The notes beneath the pieces are model-generated. The model was not told the DNA's origin, searched no databases, and was given only the letters and a program-made list of their open reading frames with translations. Position numbers and translations under genes: made by a program. Of a stretch of DNA of 64,000 nucleotides, positions 52,083 through 62,970 are shown one piece after another (position 1 is the first letter of the stretch; each line of letters opens with the position of its first letter). The stretch covers positions 248,001 to 312,000 of the forward strand of contig JAMXDE010000057.1 of the NCBI GenBank assembly GCA_026770025.1, read 5' to 3'. This stretch comes from Craspedostauros australis (Eukaryota; Bacillariophyta; Bacillariophyceae; Mastogloiales; Achnanthaceae).

Positions 52083-54473
52083 ATGCACCATGCATACGAC
52101 GGATCACCTTACAGCAGCTCACGGCCACACATCATATTCCTCAATGGAATGCCTTCCTCTGCCATCTTCTTTGCAGATAACAACAACACATCCAATTCTG
52201 AGCAAAGTCCAACCTACAGAGACTTCCTTGGAAACAACAAATCCTGCAACCGCAGCAATGTTTGGGGCAATCCAAATCTGCCTGCATCAGGTACCACTGC
52301 CTCCTCATTGGACAATGACACAAATCATCAGTCTGGTCAGGAGAATGCCACAAATGGCAGCACTGTCAGCCCCATCCCCTCACCAACACGCAAATCCTAC
52401 ACTGACAGCAGCAGCACGCAAGAGTTCTCCAGAGACACCACCACCACACAAGGTAGTTGCCATGGTTGTGCATTCTTCACTGGTGATGACAGCAACCAGA
52501 GAACCATTCCGCAGCTGGACTTCCCTCCATTCCCAACACCAACGGATGGGCAATCCCAGCACAACACTGTCTTCTCCAACAAATCCACCAAGTCACCCTG
52601 CAAATCCCGCCATACAGCATCCCCAGGCAACAACATTGCCACTCCTCCAGTACCTCCGCTTCATCCAATGGTTCCTCCTCCATACTCTCCCCTACCAATT
52701 GGAAATCACAAGCCAAGATTTGCTGGCGTCCGGAATGTAAAGACAACAGTGGACAGCCTTCTGGAGATCATATTTCCATCTACATTGATGGAAAGAATCC
52801 AACAGCATTCCAACAACCATCTCCGGAAGAGCGGCAGCATGGCTCCTGCCATCACAATTTTGGAGCTTTACATATTCCTGGCGATGTATTACTACATGGG
52901 AGTATGGACTGCACCATCCAAGAGGGACTATTGGCGTGCCACCTGTGTGTCTGTCCCATCAAACACGCTCATGACTCACCTGAGCAGGGATCGATACAAC
53001 ATCATCTTCTGCCACATCCACTTCACTGCAGAGCTTCCTGACTTTGAAAACGGATCAACAGCATCTTCTGCCACACCCATCCAGGTCAATGTGGATGAAG
53101 ATGACATGCGAGCATGTGCAGGCAGCACCACCATGGCATCAGGAAGTGAATTGTCATCCATCAGCACAGCTTCATTGAACATCCACACTACAGAGTTGAA
53201 CGATTCTGAAGCCTTGGATATGAAGCCGTCAGCACGAAAGAAGGCCAAAACGGACAGTGACAGTGTTCAGTTGACCCGATCATGGTATCGGAAGGTGCAG
53301 CCACTCCTCGACCACACAAATCGAGTGTCGAAACGCATCTGTACAAGACCAGGAGCTGCATGTGCTATTGACGAAATGATGGTGCGGTTCAAAGGTCGAT
53401 CAGCCCAGACACATCGGATGAAGCAGAAGCCAATCAAAGAAGGCTTCAAATTCTTTGCATTGTGTTGTTCAAGCACTGGGTTCATGTACCATATCCTACC
53501 TGCAGGTTGACTTGACAAGACCACACGAATCAACAACACTGTGGAGGAGTTGATGAATGAACTTGACCGAAGCCATCATCATGTTGTCACCATGGACAAC
53601 TTCTTCACGACCAAGACAGTTCTGCAGCGGTCGAGACAGATGGGCATTGGCATCTTGGGCACAGCACGCAATCGGAATGGATTCCCTCCAAAGGCAGTGA
53701 AGGAGGTGGAGGATGACAGGTTCAACAGTTTGTACATCTGGACCGAACCGAATGAGCATGTGGTGACTCGGTGGGTGGACAACAACGTCGTCCTGATGGT
53801 GAGCACGGTTCACTATGGAAATGAGACGGTTGTTCGTGATCGTCACAAGCCAAGAGAGACACGGATCAACAAGAAGCATCTCAAGACGGTGTGGGGGGAT
53901 GATTGGAATGCAAGAATCCGCATTCCCAAAATGATCGATGACTACAATCACTGGATGGGTGGGGTTGACCGATGTGACCAGCTCATATCATATCATCGTC
54001 CAAACATGCGGTGCAGGAGGATATGGATGCCACTCATGTTCCATTTCCTGGATATCCTCAGAGTGAACGCATGGATCAGTCATTGTCATCTGGCAGACAA
54101 AGAGGAGAGGTTGTCCCAAAAAGAATTCATGCTGGAGATGGTGGAAGCCCTTGTGAGGAAGTCGTCCACATCGAGTTCAAGGGGCACAAGATCGTCTTCC
54201 CAGGTACCTAGACTCATAGTGACAAGGCACAGAATGAGCACAAACACCCCCACCCTCCCAGAAGCAAGATTGATGGGAGAAGACAGAGAACACGAGCAAG
54301 TTATTGTGAAAGGAGATTGGGCAAAAACGTGCAGATACTGTGCATTTCTGGCTGCAAATGCAAGACTTTCTGGCAAGGAGGGAACCAAACCTAAACGGGT
54401 TACCAGGATGTGTAGCTTCTGCCGAGTCTATATCTGTAGGGATCATTGGGGTATATACCATGGAAAGAAGTGA
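52083..54473 (+). pseudogene. piggyBac-like transposase with one in-frame stop
   Basis: A single frame of ~796 codons interrupted once by TGA at 53508-53510. The N-terminal ~215 residues are Ser/Thr/Pro-rich. The catalytic domain (DDE_Tnp_1_7 type) starts near RNVKTTVDSLLEIIF and shows LYIFLAMYYYMGVWTAPSKRDYW, the first Asp in AIDEMMVRFKGR, the second in VTMDNFFTTK and the third in YNHWMGGVDRCDQL. The C-terminus has a zinc-binding Cys-rich tail (CRYCAF ... CSFCRVYICRDH), as in piggyBac proteins. The stop lies between the first and second Asp, so full-length enzyme needs readthrough or a different allele; no splice pair removes it convincingly. Otherwise it looks little decayed. Confidence 0.85.
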
Positions 54474-54597
54474 AACAGACACAAACAAAAAATCAGTAGT
54501 TTCTCACGATAACACTAGTTGTGAGGGGTACAGACTTAGTTTTCACGTAGGCCCTGGTAGGGAAAATTCGTTCAAAAAACAACTAGTGTCATTATAT

Positions 54598-54638
54598 CGC
54601 CCATAATATGGGCGTTAAGCTCCGGTCGTAAAGGGATA
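54598..54638 (+). repeat. Right terminus of the piggyBac element with palindrome
   Basis: A 17-base palindrome (54598-54614, CGCCCATA-A-TATGGGCG) followed by the inverted 15-base terminal repeat (54624-54638). Further inside, AACACTAGTTG near 54511 and CAACTAGTGT near 54581 form another inverted pair. Confidence 0.8.
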
Positions 54639-57273
54639 TTCACGATGCTAGCCGCAGCATGTCCAGTTCTGCATCGTGCTGTTGTTGTTTCCGTCAACGT
54701 GTTGGTGCGCACGGGACTCCCACTCCCTCAAGCCAGTCCCGTTTTAGGCGTGTGCGATTCATTCTACATTGTGCAAGTTAGGCACAAGAAAAGCTTGAAT
54801 GGACAGATGCCCATGAATGGACTTGCTCGCTGCCGACACTGTGCCTGGCGTTGCCGTCGACGCTGCCGTTACAGTTGACGTTGACGTTAGCATTGACGTT
54901 GGAGTTGAAGTTGGCACGCACACCGAGGTCAATTCAACTGCTCTGCAAGGGTATAGTACTCCAACAGGAGTACCATGCGAATACACAACCATTCTATCGA
55001 AGCCGCTCCGGAGCCAAGGTTCGGTGCAACACCCAACTTGTCCTCGGAAGACGGGTATGGAATACGATCGCATGCTGGACTTGTCGGCCTCTTGCGATCC
55101 AGCTCCTCTTCGACTCAAGTCGACTCGACCTTACGAACACTCCGTGGCATTCTATTCTGCATTATCAGCTTGATCTGTCCGTCCAGCACCTCCAGATGGT
55201 GACATTTGAAAGCACACGAGCACGTGGAGATCTCGGCTCGCATTGCCTTCACTTCAGCTCCACTTCGACTTCACTCGACGGTTGGAGACAACAGTCTCAG
55301 AGTGTTGGGGCGGTCATCTACATGCCAACCGCAAGCTGGTTGTAGATACTACTATGTATTGATAGATGCTGGGGCAGAGGTCTCCCATCAAGCATCTGAA
55401 GTTGACCGGTCATTATCTGATGCGGAGAACATGGAACGTAGATATAGATATCGCTGGCAGAAGGTCGGTTCCTTTTCGACTTCGTGTTGGGCCAATATTG
55501 GAAATGACCATCGGCATAACAAGTATAGTACGAGGTAGAAATAGCAACATACAACTAATGAAGAGGCATGGAGACAACCAGAGCAGAGAGCAGAACGTAG
55601 AGTGGAAGGAGCAGCAAGTACGACCTGCTCGTATCGAGAAATGAATGGAACCATTTGCGATTCGAGAGGCATGGTACGACTATGGTATGGTGTGGTTTGG
55701 TACCACATTGCGAATGTCATCTTTGTTTCGTTGTGTTCGATCGATGTTACGTTTTGGATTGAATGACCTCCTTCCATCCATCCATCCTTCCTTTCTCTTG
55801 TTTGGATTGGGATGCTCCTCCATTCCCCTTCCGTTGATTGCTTCGCCATTTGTTGGGTCGGAATGACACCTCGCGACAGTCCATGCCGATAAATCTCAAC
55901 ATCGGTTTCGTCCTGGTCACTCTCAAATGACGGTATCACATCTTGATTGCGGATGGTGAGTTGGTGGATTGGCTCACCCTTCGATAAGCCTCATGCGCTT
56001 ACGGGTACTGGACCCTGATGCAATCGATGATCCGTTGATGGGGTTGGTTGTGATTAGGGTCACTCCTTTGAAGTTGTGAACACGAGAAGTGACATACTAT
56101 ACAACGATACACACGTATACTATAGTATGCTACATACGAGCAACTCGTACGTGTGGAGTATGAGAAAACACCTCCACTCTTCACATCCAGAAATATCGAT
56201 GGCCAATGGTTCATTTGTGGCCTTTGCACAACTTTCATCCAACCTGTGATACGAACCACGAGTATTGTCGTTTTCCTTTCGGATGAGGCGACTCTAATCG
56301 GAGATTTGATACACAATGGCTTTCCCAAAGAGAGGAAGAAAGACGAAAGCAAACACCAAAGCAAGCATCAAAGCAAAGGATGTGCCACCATGACGGCGTA
56401 CAAGCTTTCATCGGCAACGCTGTGCATCCATTGGGGCGCAATGTGTTGTTTCGTCATGCCACAGAGAGGGACTTTGCTCTTCTCTAAGTCTCGTCCAAAT
56501 CTCTTCCAAGTCCAATCTAATCTAAATCCAATCTCACGAGCACACTTCTTTCTCCCCTTCCTCCTTCTCACCTTCCTCTTTCTCACCTTCCTCTTTCTCC
56601 TCCCTTTTCGCCTCCCTTCTCCCCGCTTCTCGCATCTGACATCGACGAAGCCGAGATATGTCCGACTTGGGTGGGGTACAAGAAGCCATGTCGATGTGTA
56701 CCAACACAGAGAGAGAACTGAGAACTCGCAGCGGACAACGGAGTATTGCATGGTATGATGACTCTCTGGAGGGTATGATGACTATGTCTTCGGCACCTCG
56801 CGTCATCCACGAGAGAGAGAGAGAGAGAGAGAGTCATGGGTAGATGTAGACATGGACAGAGCCATGTCAATACTTGGCATCGACCTACACGGGCAGAGTG
56901 CAGAGTAATGTACCAGAGTAGAGTACTCACACACCACACACCACTAGCTCACCATCATACCCACCATCATACATCATCATAGGAGGCTCTCGTATCACCG
57001 CAGGATACAGTACTCCATCCACGTAGAGTAGATCGTACAAGTGCAGCATGGATATAGGATCGTATGACCAGGAGCACAGGCACGAGAATGACTATACCTA
57101 CATGCACACGATCATGCACACGATCATGCACCCAGCCCATTGTACCAACCACTGGTTGCCCATGCTTTCTCGCCATCAATCTATCAACACCATCAACACC
57201 ATCAACACAATCAAAACCATCGATCTTGATGGATGTTGCTCCAGATCTGATCATAAAAACGATCAGCCGATCT
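54639..57273. other. Intergenic region, no supported gene
   Basis: About 2.6 kb without a gene I can defend. It contains a degenerate GTTGACGTTGAC repeat (about 54850-54920), pyrimidine-rich TTCCTCTTTCTCACC repeats (about 56560-56630), a GA run (56811-56833) and a tandem CATGCACACGAT repeat (57101-57130). Frames of up to 201 residues overlap these simple repeats or lack recognisable features. Confidence 0.5.
56811..56833. repeat. (GA)n microsatellite
   Basis: Perfect GA run of about 11.5 units, ~520 bases upstream of the secreted protein gene at 57356. Confidence 0.9.
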
Positions 57274-57355
57274 AATCAAAACTAAACCAATCCAACACGA
57301 GGACATACAACCAAACCAAACCAACACAACCACAATCACAATCACGAACACCAAC
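57274..57355 (+). promoter_or_regulatory. A/C-rich, T-poor 5' leader
   Basis: CCAAACC, CAACAC and CACAATCAC words occupy the ~80 bases before the start codon; very similar in style to the leaders at 25087-25160 and 49225-49311. Confidence 0.5.
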
Positions 57356-58357
57356 ATGTCTTTCATCAACACCACCACCACCACCAACAACAACAACAAA
57401 GCCATGACAGCAACCCTCTTGCTCACTGTGCTTCTCACCGCATTCAGCTCCAAGGCTCAAGCCATCACGGTCAATCACCATGATCCTATCGATCCCATCG
57501 ATCCCATCAATCCTGTTGATCCCATCGATGGCAATCACCAAGAAAGGGCTCTCCAACAAACCAACCCAACACCATTCACCAGAGCCAATGCTCAAGCCTT
57601 CGTCGACTACCAAATCGATAGAGTTCTCCTGGACTGCAACGACTTCCTCCTCACATTCGCAGGAGCGTCCATCCCAACAGGAAACGGCAACATCTTTGGA
57701 GCTGGCTCTGGATCAGGATCAGGCTCGGGATCCGGTTCCAGCAGTAGCAGCAGCAGCAACAGCAACAGCGCTGATGCGCCCACCTTCGAGTATTGCGAAG
57801 GCGACGCCGAATGTCATACGACATCGGAGGAACTCCTCGCATTCTGCGAAACGGGAGTCGGAGCGAAGAATCGCCTCCACACAAACCTCGAAGTCTTCCC
57901 TTCCGCGCGTCCTCGTGATAACTTCGAGTTCATCACCTTCACCGGAAAGCAGACCATCTGCTTCGACATCGGCCGTGATGTTGGTTTCGGACGATTCACG
58001 CCATTGTGCTTCGACTTCATCGTTCGTGAGAACTTGGAGGCGAACCCGGATGCGTTGTTCGGGATGCAGTCCAATCGTTGGGATGCGTTCTACAACATCA
58101 ACTTCGGCAGCTGTCCTGGCTTTGAGGCTGACATGTTGGACTGCAGTGATGCTGGCAACAATGGAGGAGGTGGGCGTGCTCTTTCTTCCTTGGCTCAGAA
58201 GGCATTGGACAAGTTCCTTGCTGAAGATGTCGGTGAAGAAAGTGGTGAGGTTGATGAGGCCGATGCCGATGAGTCCGGCGCCGCTGTTGTTTTGGAATGG
58301 AAGTTTGGTGCATTGGTGGCTGTGTCTCTGTTGGGCTCCATCGCGATGTTGTTCTAA
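57356..58357 (+). CDS. Secreted, possibly GPI-anchored protein of unknown function
   Basis: Predicted 333 residues, single exon. A Thr/Asn run precedes a signal peptide (TATLLLTVLLTAFSSKAQA); the ATG at 57404 is an alternative start that puts the signal at the very N-terminus. It is followed by a DPIDPIDPINPVDPID repeat, a helical segment with Cys (ANAQAFVDYQIDRVLLDCNDF), a Gly-Ser linker (SGSGSGSGSGSS), and a Cys-containing domain with FEYCEGDAECHTT, QTICFDIGRDVGFGRFTPLCFDF and INFGSCPGFEADMLDC. The C-terminus is an acidic stretch followed by a hydrophobic tail ending at the stop (FGALVAVSLLGSIAMLF), which suits a GPI-attachment signal or tail anchor. I do not recognise the family. Confidence 0.72.
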   Translation: MSFINTTTTTNNNNKAMTATLLLTVLLTAFSSKAQAITVNHHDPIDPIDPINPVDPIDGNHQERALQQTNPTPFTRANAQAFVDYQIDRVLLDCNDFLLTFAGASIPTGNGNIFGAGSGSGSGSGSGSSSSSSSNSNSADAPTFEYCEGDAECHTTSEELLAFCETGVGAKNRLHTNLEVFPSARPRDNFEFITFTGKQTICFDIGRDVGFGRFTPLCFDFIVRENLEANPDALFGMQSNRWDAFYNINFGSCPGFEADMLDCSDAGNNGGGGRALSSLAQKALDKFLAEDVGEESGEVDEADADESGAAVVLEWKFGALVAVSLLGSIAMLF

Positions 58358-59731
58358 GAGGAGCAATGGTGCGAGTAGAACTGCCTTTCAGTGGATAGAG
58401 TACATAACATATTAGAATATTTATGATGAGATACTTCGTCGAGTAGATTGCATGGTGCTTATGTCATTTCCTGCTTCCAACGCTTGTAATAGACCGCTTT
58501 CTCGCTGAGGGGTGATTGGTTGAGCGTAGGGCGTCTCCCTGCGCTTTTCCAGCAGAAGATGGCCAACTGAGCACATACGCACACCGGGGTTTCAACAATA
58601 TGTCGAGAAAGGAATGGACAGTATGGTATGACAGCTTCTTCTGGACACAGCCACCAGCGTGTCTGTCGTTCCCAGATGCAACCGGAGCGCGGTATGACTG
58701 TCTTCCTGGTCACTCTCACATCCACCATGAATTCAGATCCGCCGGCGGTACCGATACGTCGCTTGTTGAAGCACACCATCCCATTGTTGGAGGAAGCAGT
58801 GATGCACCGATGAACGGCCTATCAAGTGCCATGAAAAGGGAACAACGAAGACGGAATCCCTTGTGATGCTTCGAGACATGTGCACTGATGTCGCGCCACA
58901 GCTCCCCATCACACACACGAGTATCTGCGGATAGGATCACCTCCAATGTGCGCTTCGTGTTCCTGAAAGCTCCTGTCACTCACGACGAGCCCAACAACAG
59001 GAGAATCGCAATCACGGCGGAAGGAGCGCAAGCGTGCCTTCGTTTGAATTCGTTGGCTGGCCTGGTGCTGGTTCCTTGTATATGATATTCTCGAACTTTG
59101 ACTGCAGCGGTACTCAGCTTGAGGAATCATTCATGCTCGCAGATCGTTGGACAAGTTGGAGTATACACACCGTTGGCCAGTGACGGCGACGACTTATGTG
59201 CCCATTCACACTGATGCCAAGAGGAGCCTGCGGATGTGTCCAGTTTTCGCCTTTGATGGCAGACAGGTGCCGAACCAGAAGCAATGGACTGTGACCTTCA
59301 GCTAGTCGAGGGTCACAAAAGAAATCACCACTGGAGGGTTGAACTGCCATCGCTGATCCGGCACACGAATGTATACGAGCCGCGCCACAACACCCACGCC
59401 ACGAAGCCAATGCTGTTGTTGGGAGTACCGCTCTACTCTCCTGAACTCTACTCTGCTGATTTGGACGAACTCTGCAGGTCACGAATCCAGTCCTGTTTCT
59501 GTCACGAAAACGAAAGAACATCATCGAACACAAGGTCGGCGATCTATTGCCCAATCCACACATCATCATCGTTCTCTGCTCCGTCCACCCACAAAAGAAC
59601 AACAACAGATCTGTGGTGAGCGGGTGCACGATACAAGGATCCAATTCTCGCACGCCTCCTTTGCAGCAGAGATACCAAGCATACTTTCCCATACTACGAG
59701 TACACCCATCTCTTCACAAGGCTCAGCAATC
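58358..59731. other. Intergenic region, no supported gene
   Basis: About 1.4 kb between the secreted protein and the aminotransferase. Frames of 60-192 residues exist on both strands without features. The aminotransferase frame is open upstream to 59369, but that 121-codon extension lacks the look of a protein, so I leave it here as 5' untranslated sequence. Confidence 0.5.
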
Positions 59732-61372
59732 ATGGTGAAGTTCATCAGTGCCAACGTCCCCATCTCGTTGCTGGTGCCCACTTTGTCGGCATTTCTGCTT
59801 GGGGTGGCGACAGCGAAGGCAGCATCCAAGTTCGTGGGAACATCGAGCGATGTGCTTCCCTCGAAGCAACAGCAGCAACTGCAGAAGGCGAAAGCGAATG
59901 AGCACGACGAAGAGGGGCCGACGCCATTGAGCAGCCGAGGTGAGCTCGCCCTGAGGCCTTTCTTACCCTATTTTTCTCTTTTCTTCAAGTGCCTTGGCGA
60001 TCCATACCACGCGACCGACAATCCGGATGGGCACATTGCTCTTTGTGTTGCGGAGAACAGGCTGACCCTGCCATTGCTGAAAGATCGCTTGGTGGTGACC
60101 GGCGACAGCGGCAACAGCATAACAAAGAAGGGTAAGGACCCCGCGTTCGTCACCATGAGAGACTCCTTCAACAACTCCGGCGTCTACTGCTACGGTCCCC
60201 ACGAAGGCTTGTTGCGGGCGCGCGAAGCGGTGGCGTACTTCATCGCCAAGAACTTTTTGCTTTGCGATACCACTGTCACGAAGGACGAAGCGTTGAAGCA
60301 CATTTCACCCGACAACGTCCTGATTAGCGCGGGTGCAGGATCCATCCTGCACTACCTGTTCTACGCATTGGGCGAGCCGGGTGACGGTTGCCTGGTCCCC
60401 TCGCCGTACTATGCAGCGTTCGAAAACGACATGGGGTCCATCGCGGGCTGCCAGCCCATCGGTGTCCCCATGCAGCACCCGGAACGCGGACCGACTGTGG
60501 AAGAACTCGAGGCGGGATACCAAAAGGCGACGAAGGAAGGTCAGACTGTCCGCTTTCTGCTGCTGACCAATCCGAACAACCCCTTCGGTGTAATCTGCGA
60601 TGAGGAATTGATGCAGCAGCTGATTGATTGGGCAAAAAGCAAGAAGCTACACATCGTGGTCGATGAGATCTATGGCATGTCCGTCCGCGAGAATGCTTCG
60701 ACCAAGTTCACGTCCATCCTCAAGATTCTGAACAATGATCTGGGCAACGACGTCCACTTCGTCTGGGCCATGTCCAAGGACTTCGGAGCCAGCGGGTTCC
60801 GCATCGGGACGTTGCTCACGCACAACACGAAGCTCATGAAGGCGCTGGGAAACTTGAATGCCTTTTCACTCGTGAGCCATCCAATGCAATTGATCATGGC
60901 ATCCATGCTGCTCGACGATGACTTCACGTCCTCCTTCTTGGGCAAGTCGCGCGACATGCTGCAGCAGTCGTACGACGTCTGCACGCAGGCATTGGACCGG
61001 TTGAACATCCCGTACATACCGGCCGACGCCGGGATCTTCGTCTACGCGGACTTTTCGTCGTTGCTTCCGGACACCAACACTGACGGCTTCGACGCAGAAG
61101 CAGCCTTGACGCAGATGCTCTTCCAGTATTGCCGTCTCCTCATGACGCCCGGCGCAGCGCAGCGCGATCATCGCCCTGGACATTACCGTATCTGCTACGC
61201 CTGGCAGCCCATCGATGTGCTGAGGGTCGGGATGCAGCGCATCGAGAAGTTCTCGTCGGCCATGCAGCGCATCAAGGATGCCAACGGCGGACCGCTGTCT
61301 GCAGCACAATGGAAGCAAGCCGACATGGCGGAGTTCAGCGACATCCTGAACTTGTCCGGATCGAACAAGTGA
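59732..61372 (+). CDS. PLP-dependent aminotransferase, ACC-synthase-like, membrane-anchored or secretory
   Basis: 546-residue fold-type I PLP enzyme, class I/II. Visible landmarks: IALCVAENRL (matching the ACC-synthase AENQL box), the substrate/PLP loop SGVYCYGPHEGLLRAREAVA, NPNNPFG (the PLP-binding Asn at ~283), VVDEIYG (Asp 311 and Tyr 314), the Schiff-base Lys in AMSKDFGASGFRIG (Lys 349) and the carboxylate-binding Arg in HYRICYAW (Arg 486). All catalytic residues are present. Upstream of the domain is a hydrophobic segment (VPISLLVPTLSAFLLGVATA, ~9-28) and a Gln/Glu-rich linker, implying a signal peptide or N-terminal anchor that is unusual for cytosolic ACC synthases. ATG 59732 was chosen because it starts just before this segment. 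The substrate is uncertain: ACC synthase, a related lyase or an ordinary aminotransferase are all possible. Confidence 0.85.
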   Translation: MVKFISANVPISLLVPTLSAFLLGVATAKAASKFVGTSSDVLPSKQQQQLQKAKANEHDEEGPTPLSSRGELALRPFLPYFSLFFKCLGDPYHATDNPDGHIALCVAENRLTLPLLKDRLVVTGDSGNSITKKGKDPAFVTMRDSFNNSGVYCYGPHEGLLRAREAVAYFIAKNFLLCDTTVTKDEALKHISPDNVLISAGAGSILHYLFYALGEPGDGCLVPSPYYAAFENDMGSIAGCQPIGVPMQHPERGPTVEELEAGYQKATKEGQTVRFLLLTNPNNPFGVICDEELMQQLIDWAKSKKLHIVVDEIYGMSVRENASTKFTSILKILNNDLGNDVHFVWAMSKDFGASGFRIGTLLTHNTKLMKALGNLNAFSLVSHPMQLIMASMLLDDDFTSSFLGKSRDMLQQSYDVCTQALDRLNIPYIPADAGIFVYADFSSLLPDTNTDGFDAEAALTQMLFQYCRLLMTPGAAQRDHRPGHYRICYAWQPIDVLRVGMQRIEKFSSAMQRIKDANGGPLSAAQWKQADMAEFSDILNLSGSNK

Positions 61373-61866
61373 TGGATGACGAGGTCGGTACTATACAGTC
61401 TTTGGACTGAATCCGATCGGTTGTACTCGTAGAGAGCATCACTGCTCTAGTTTTGTTGCATCCTCTCCAACGAAAGTAATACTAGCATTCTCTAGTCACA
61501 GGAATGAAAACTATGAGAATTTGTGTATTCGAACACTTCGACTGTAATGACCAGCACGACCAAAGTAAGATCCAACGCAAGAACGCCAATTTTGCGCGCA
61601 AACAACACGATGGCGAACGATGTCTTTGGCGCTGCCGCCAACAACACGGAGAGCACAAGGCACAACGATGGTGACAGAGAGAGGCCCCCTCCGACAACAT
61701 CGCCATTGCGCCAACCTGCTTCCGACAAATCACACAACAAACGTCGTGTCTGCTCCTGGCTCTGAGCTCACCGTTCACTGCATCACAACATCGCGCTGCA
61801 CCCTGCGAGGCTTCAACACGACGACATCACCTTCGCGTAGTCATCCGCTCTACTCTCGTCGTAACA
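61373..61866. other. Intergenic region, no supported gene
   Basis: About 490 bases between two genes in the same direction. It should hold the aminotransferase 3' end and the dynamitin promoter. Small frames on both strands show no features. Confidence 0.5.
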
Positions 61867-62970
61867 ATGGCAGCACCCGCAGCAACGCCGACAAAGGCCG
61901 ATCCGGCCGATGAGGCAGGCGGCGAAGTGATCTTCTCGAGCGATGGACTGTCGCCCGCGCCGCTGACGAAGGCGCCGCCTGTGCCGGAGCGTGCCGTCGA
62001 CGACCGCACCATCCTGGACTCCGGTGACATGGCGCCCATCAGCGCCTTCGAGGTGTTCTCCGGCAAGATGTACTCCGTGAAGACGATGGCAGGAGACCGA
62101 CCGGCGGCGCAGCAGCAGTTCCAGCCAAAGAATGAGACGCCGCTGCAGCGACTGGCCAGGCTCCAGGCGGAGGTCGCGGAGCTGGAGGCCGAGCTCAAGA
62201 CGTCCTCCACGGCGGACTCGGGCGCTGCCTTCGACGAGGAGGTCATGACCTTGGCGTCGTCCCTGAAGTCGCGGCTGTCCACGGTGGCGTCCACGCGCGT
62301 GCCGGAACAGGATGAGCTCACGCGTCTCATCCAGGCGCAGAAGCAGCAGATTGCGCAGGTGGGCGGCGCGTCGTCGGCGGCCGCTACGGCTGGAGCCGAT
62401 GCCGCGTCGTCGTCGGGTGTCGTCTACGAGCTGTACGGCACCGCCACCAACCCCACCACCACGGCGCAGGATCGTCTCACGAAGATCGAACGTCTCGTCG
62501 GCAGCTCCACGCAGAACCAGAAATCGCTGATGGCCCGGCTGGAGGAGATGGAGACCTTGGTCGCCGTCATGGACGCCCCCAAGCTGGACAAGGTCTCCAA
62601 CAAGGCCAAGGTCATCCGCGCAGACCTCGAGGCGGCAAGCAAGGCCCGCAACAAGCTCACGGCCACGTACAAGAAGGAGGACTCCAAAATGATCCAGTCC
62701 CTGCATCAGCAGATGGTGGAGCTCGAGGGACTGTCCGGGCACTTGCCGGCATTGACCCAGCGTCTGCAGCAGCTCGCCAATCTGCACGTGCAAGCGTCCA
62801 CCTTCGCATCGCGTCTGTCCAGTGCGGAGGAGCAGGCCAACACCGTCCAGGCGTCTTTGGGGCAGCTGGAGGGCACGTTGGATGCCATGCAGGAGCAGAT
62901 GCTGGAAAATGCCACCGTCATCGAGCAGAACATGCAGCGTCTCGATGAGCGGCTCAGCAACTTGTCCTAG
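61867..62970 (+). CDS. DCTN2: Dynactin subunit 2 (dynamitin)
   Basis: 367 residues, single exon. The order of features fits dynamitin: an N-terminal low-complexity region (~1-80), then a coiled coil beginning TPLQRLARLQAEVAELEAEL, a linker, a short conserved stretch around DRLTKIERLVGSSTQNQKSL, and a C-terminal coiled-coil region with DLEAASKARNKLTATYKKED and LSGHLPALTQRLQQLANLHV, ending in a heptad-rich tail (VIEQNMQRLDERLSNLS). In animals and fungi this subunit builds the shoulder of dynactin, the adaptor that couples dynein to cargo. It is slightly shorter than typical animal dynamitin (~400 residues). ATG 61867 is the first in frame and gives a sensible N-terminus. Confidence rests on pattern recognition without alignment. 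Confidence 0.78.
   Translation: MAAPAATPTKADPADEAGGEVIFSSDGLSPAPLTKAPPVPERAVDDRTILDSGDMAPISAFEVFSGKMYSVKTMAGDRPAAQQQFQPKNETPLQRLARLQAEVAELEAELKTSSTADSGAAFDEEVMTLASSLKSRLSTVASTRVPEQDELTRLIQAQKQQIAQVGGASSAAATAGADAASSSGVVYELYGTATNPTTTAQDRLTKIERLVGSSTQNQKSLMARLEEMETLVAVMDAPKLDKVSNKAKVIRADLEAASKARNKLTATYKKEDSKMIQSLHQQMVELEGLSGHLPALTQRLQQLANLHVQASTFASRLSSAEEQANTVQASLGQLEGTLDAMQEQMLENATVIEQNMQRLDERLSNLS

Larger units (their letters stand above)
50870..54638 (+). mobile_element. piggyBac-type DNA transposon, 3.8 kb
   Basis: A 15-base inverted repeat (TATCCCTTTACGACC at 50870-50884 and inverted at 54624-54638) encloses a piggyBac transposase gene and a long minisatellite. Each terminus is followed inward by an internal palindrome around GCCCAATAATTGGGC or GCCCATAATATGGGC. 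Bases outside the CCC are CTAT on the left and ATAT on the right rather than a clean TTAA, so either the target site has mutated or the family uses a different target. Confidence 0.8.

Noticed and set aside
54817-55345. Overlapping frames of 118 and 164 residues
   Set aside because: The Val/Asp-rich start comes from a degenerate GTTGAC repeat and the rest has no recognisable features.
59369-59731. N-terminal 121-codon extension of the aminotransferase
   Set aside because: The extension is low-quality sequence without a conserved motif, and ATG 59732 stands immediately before a hydrophobic leader.
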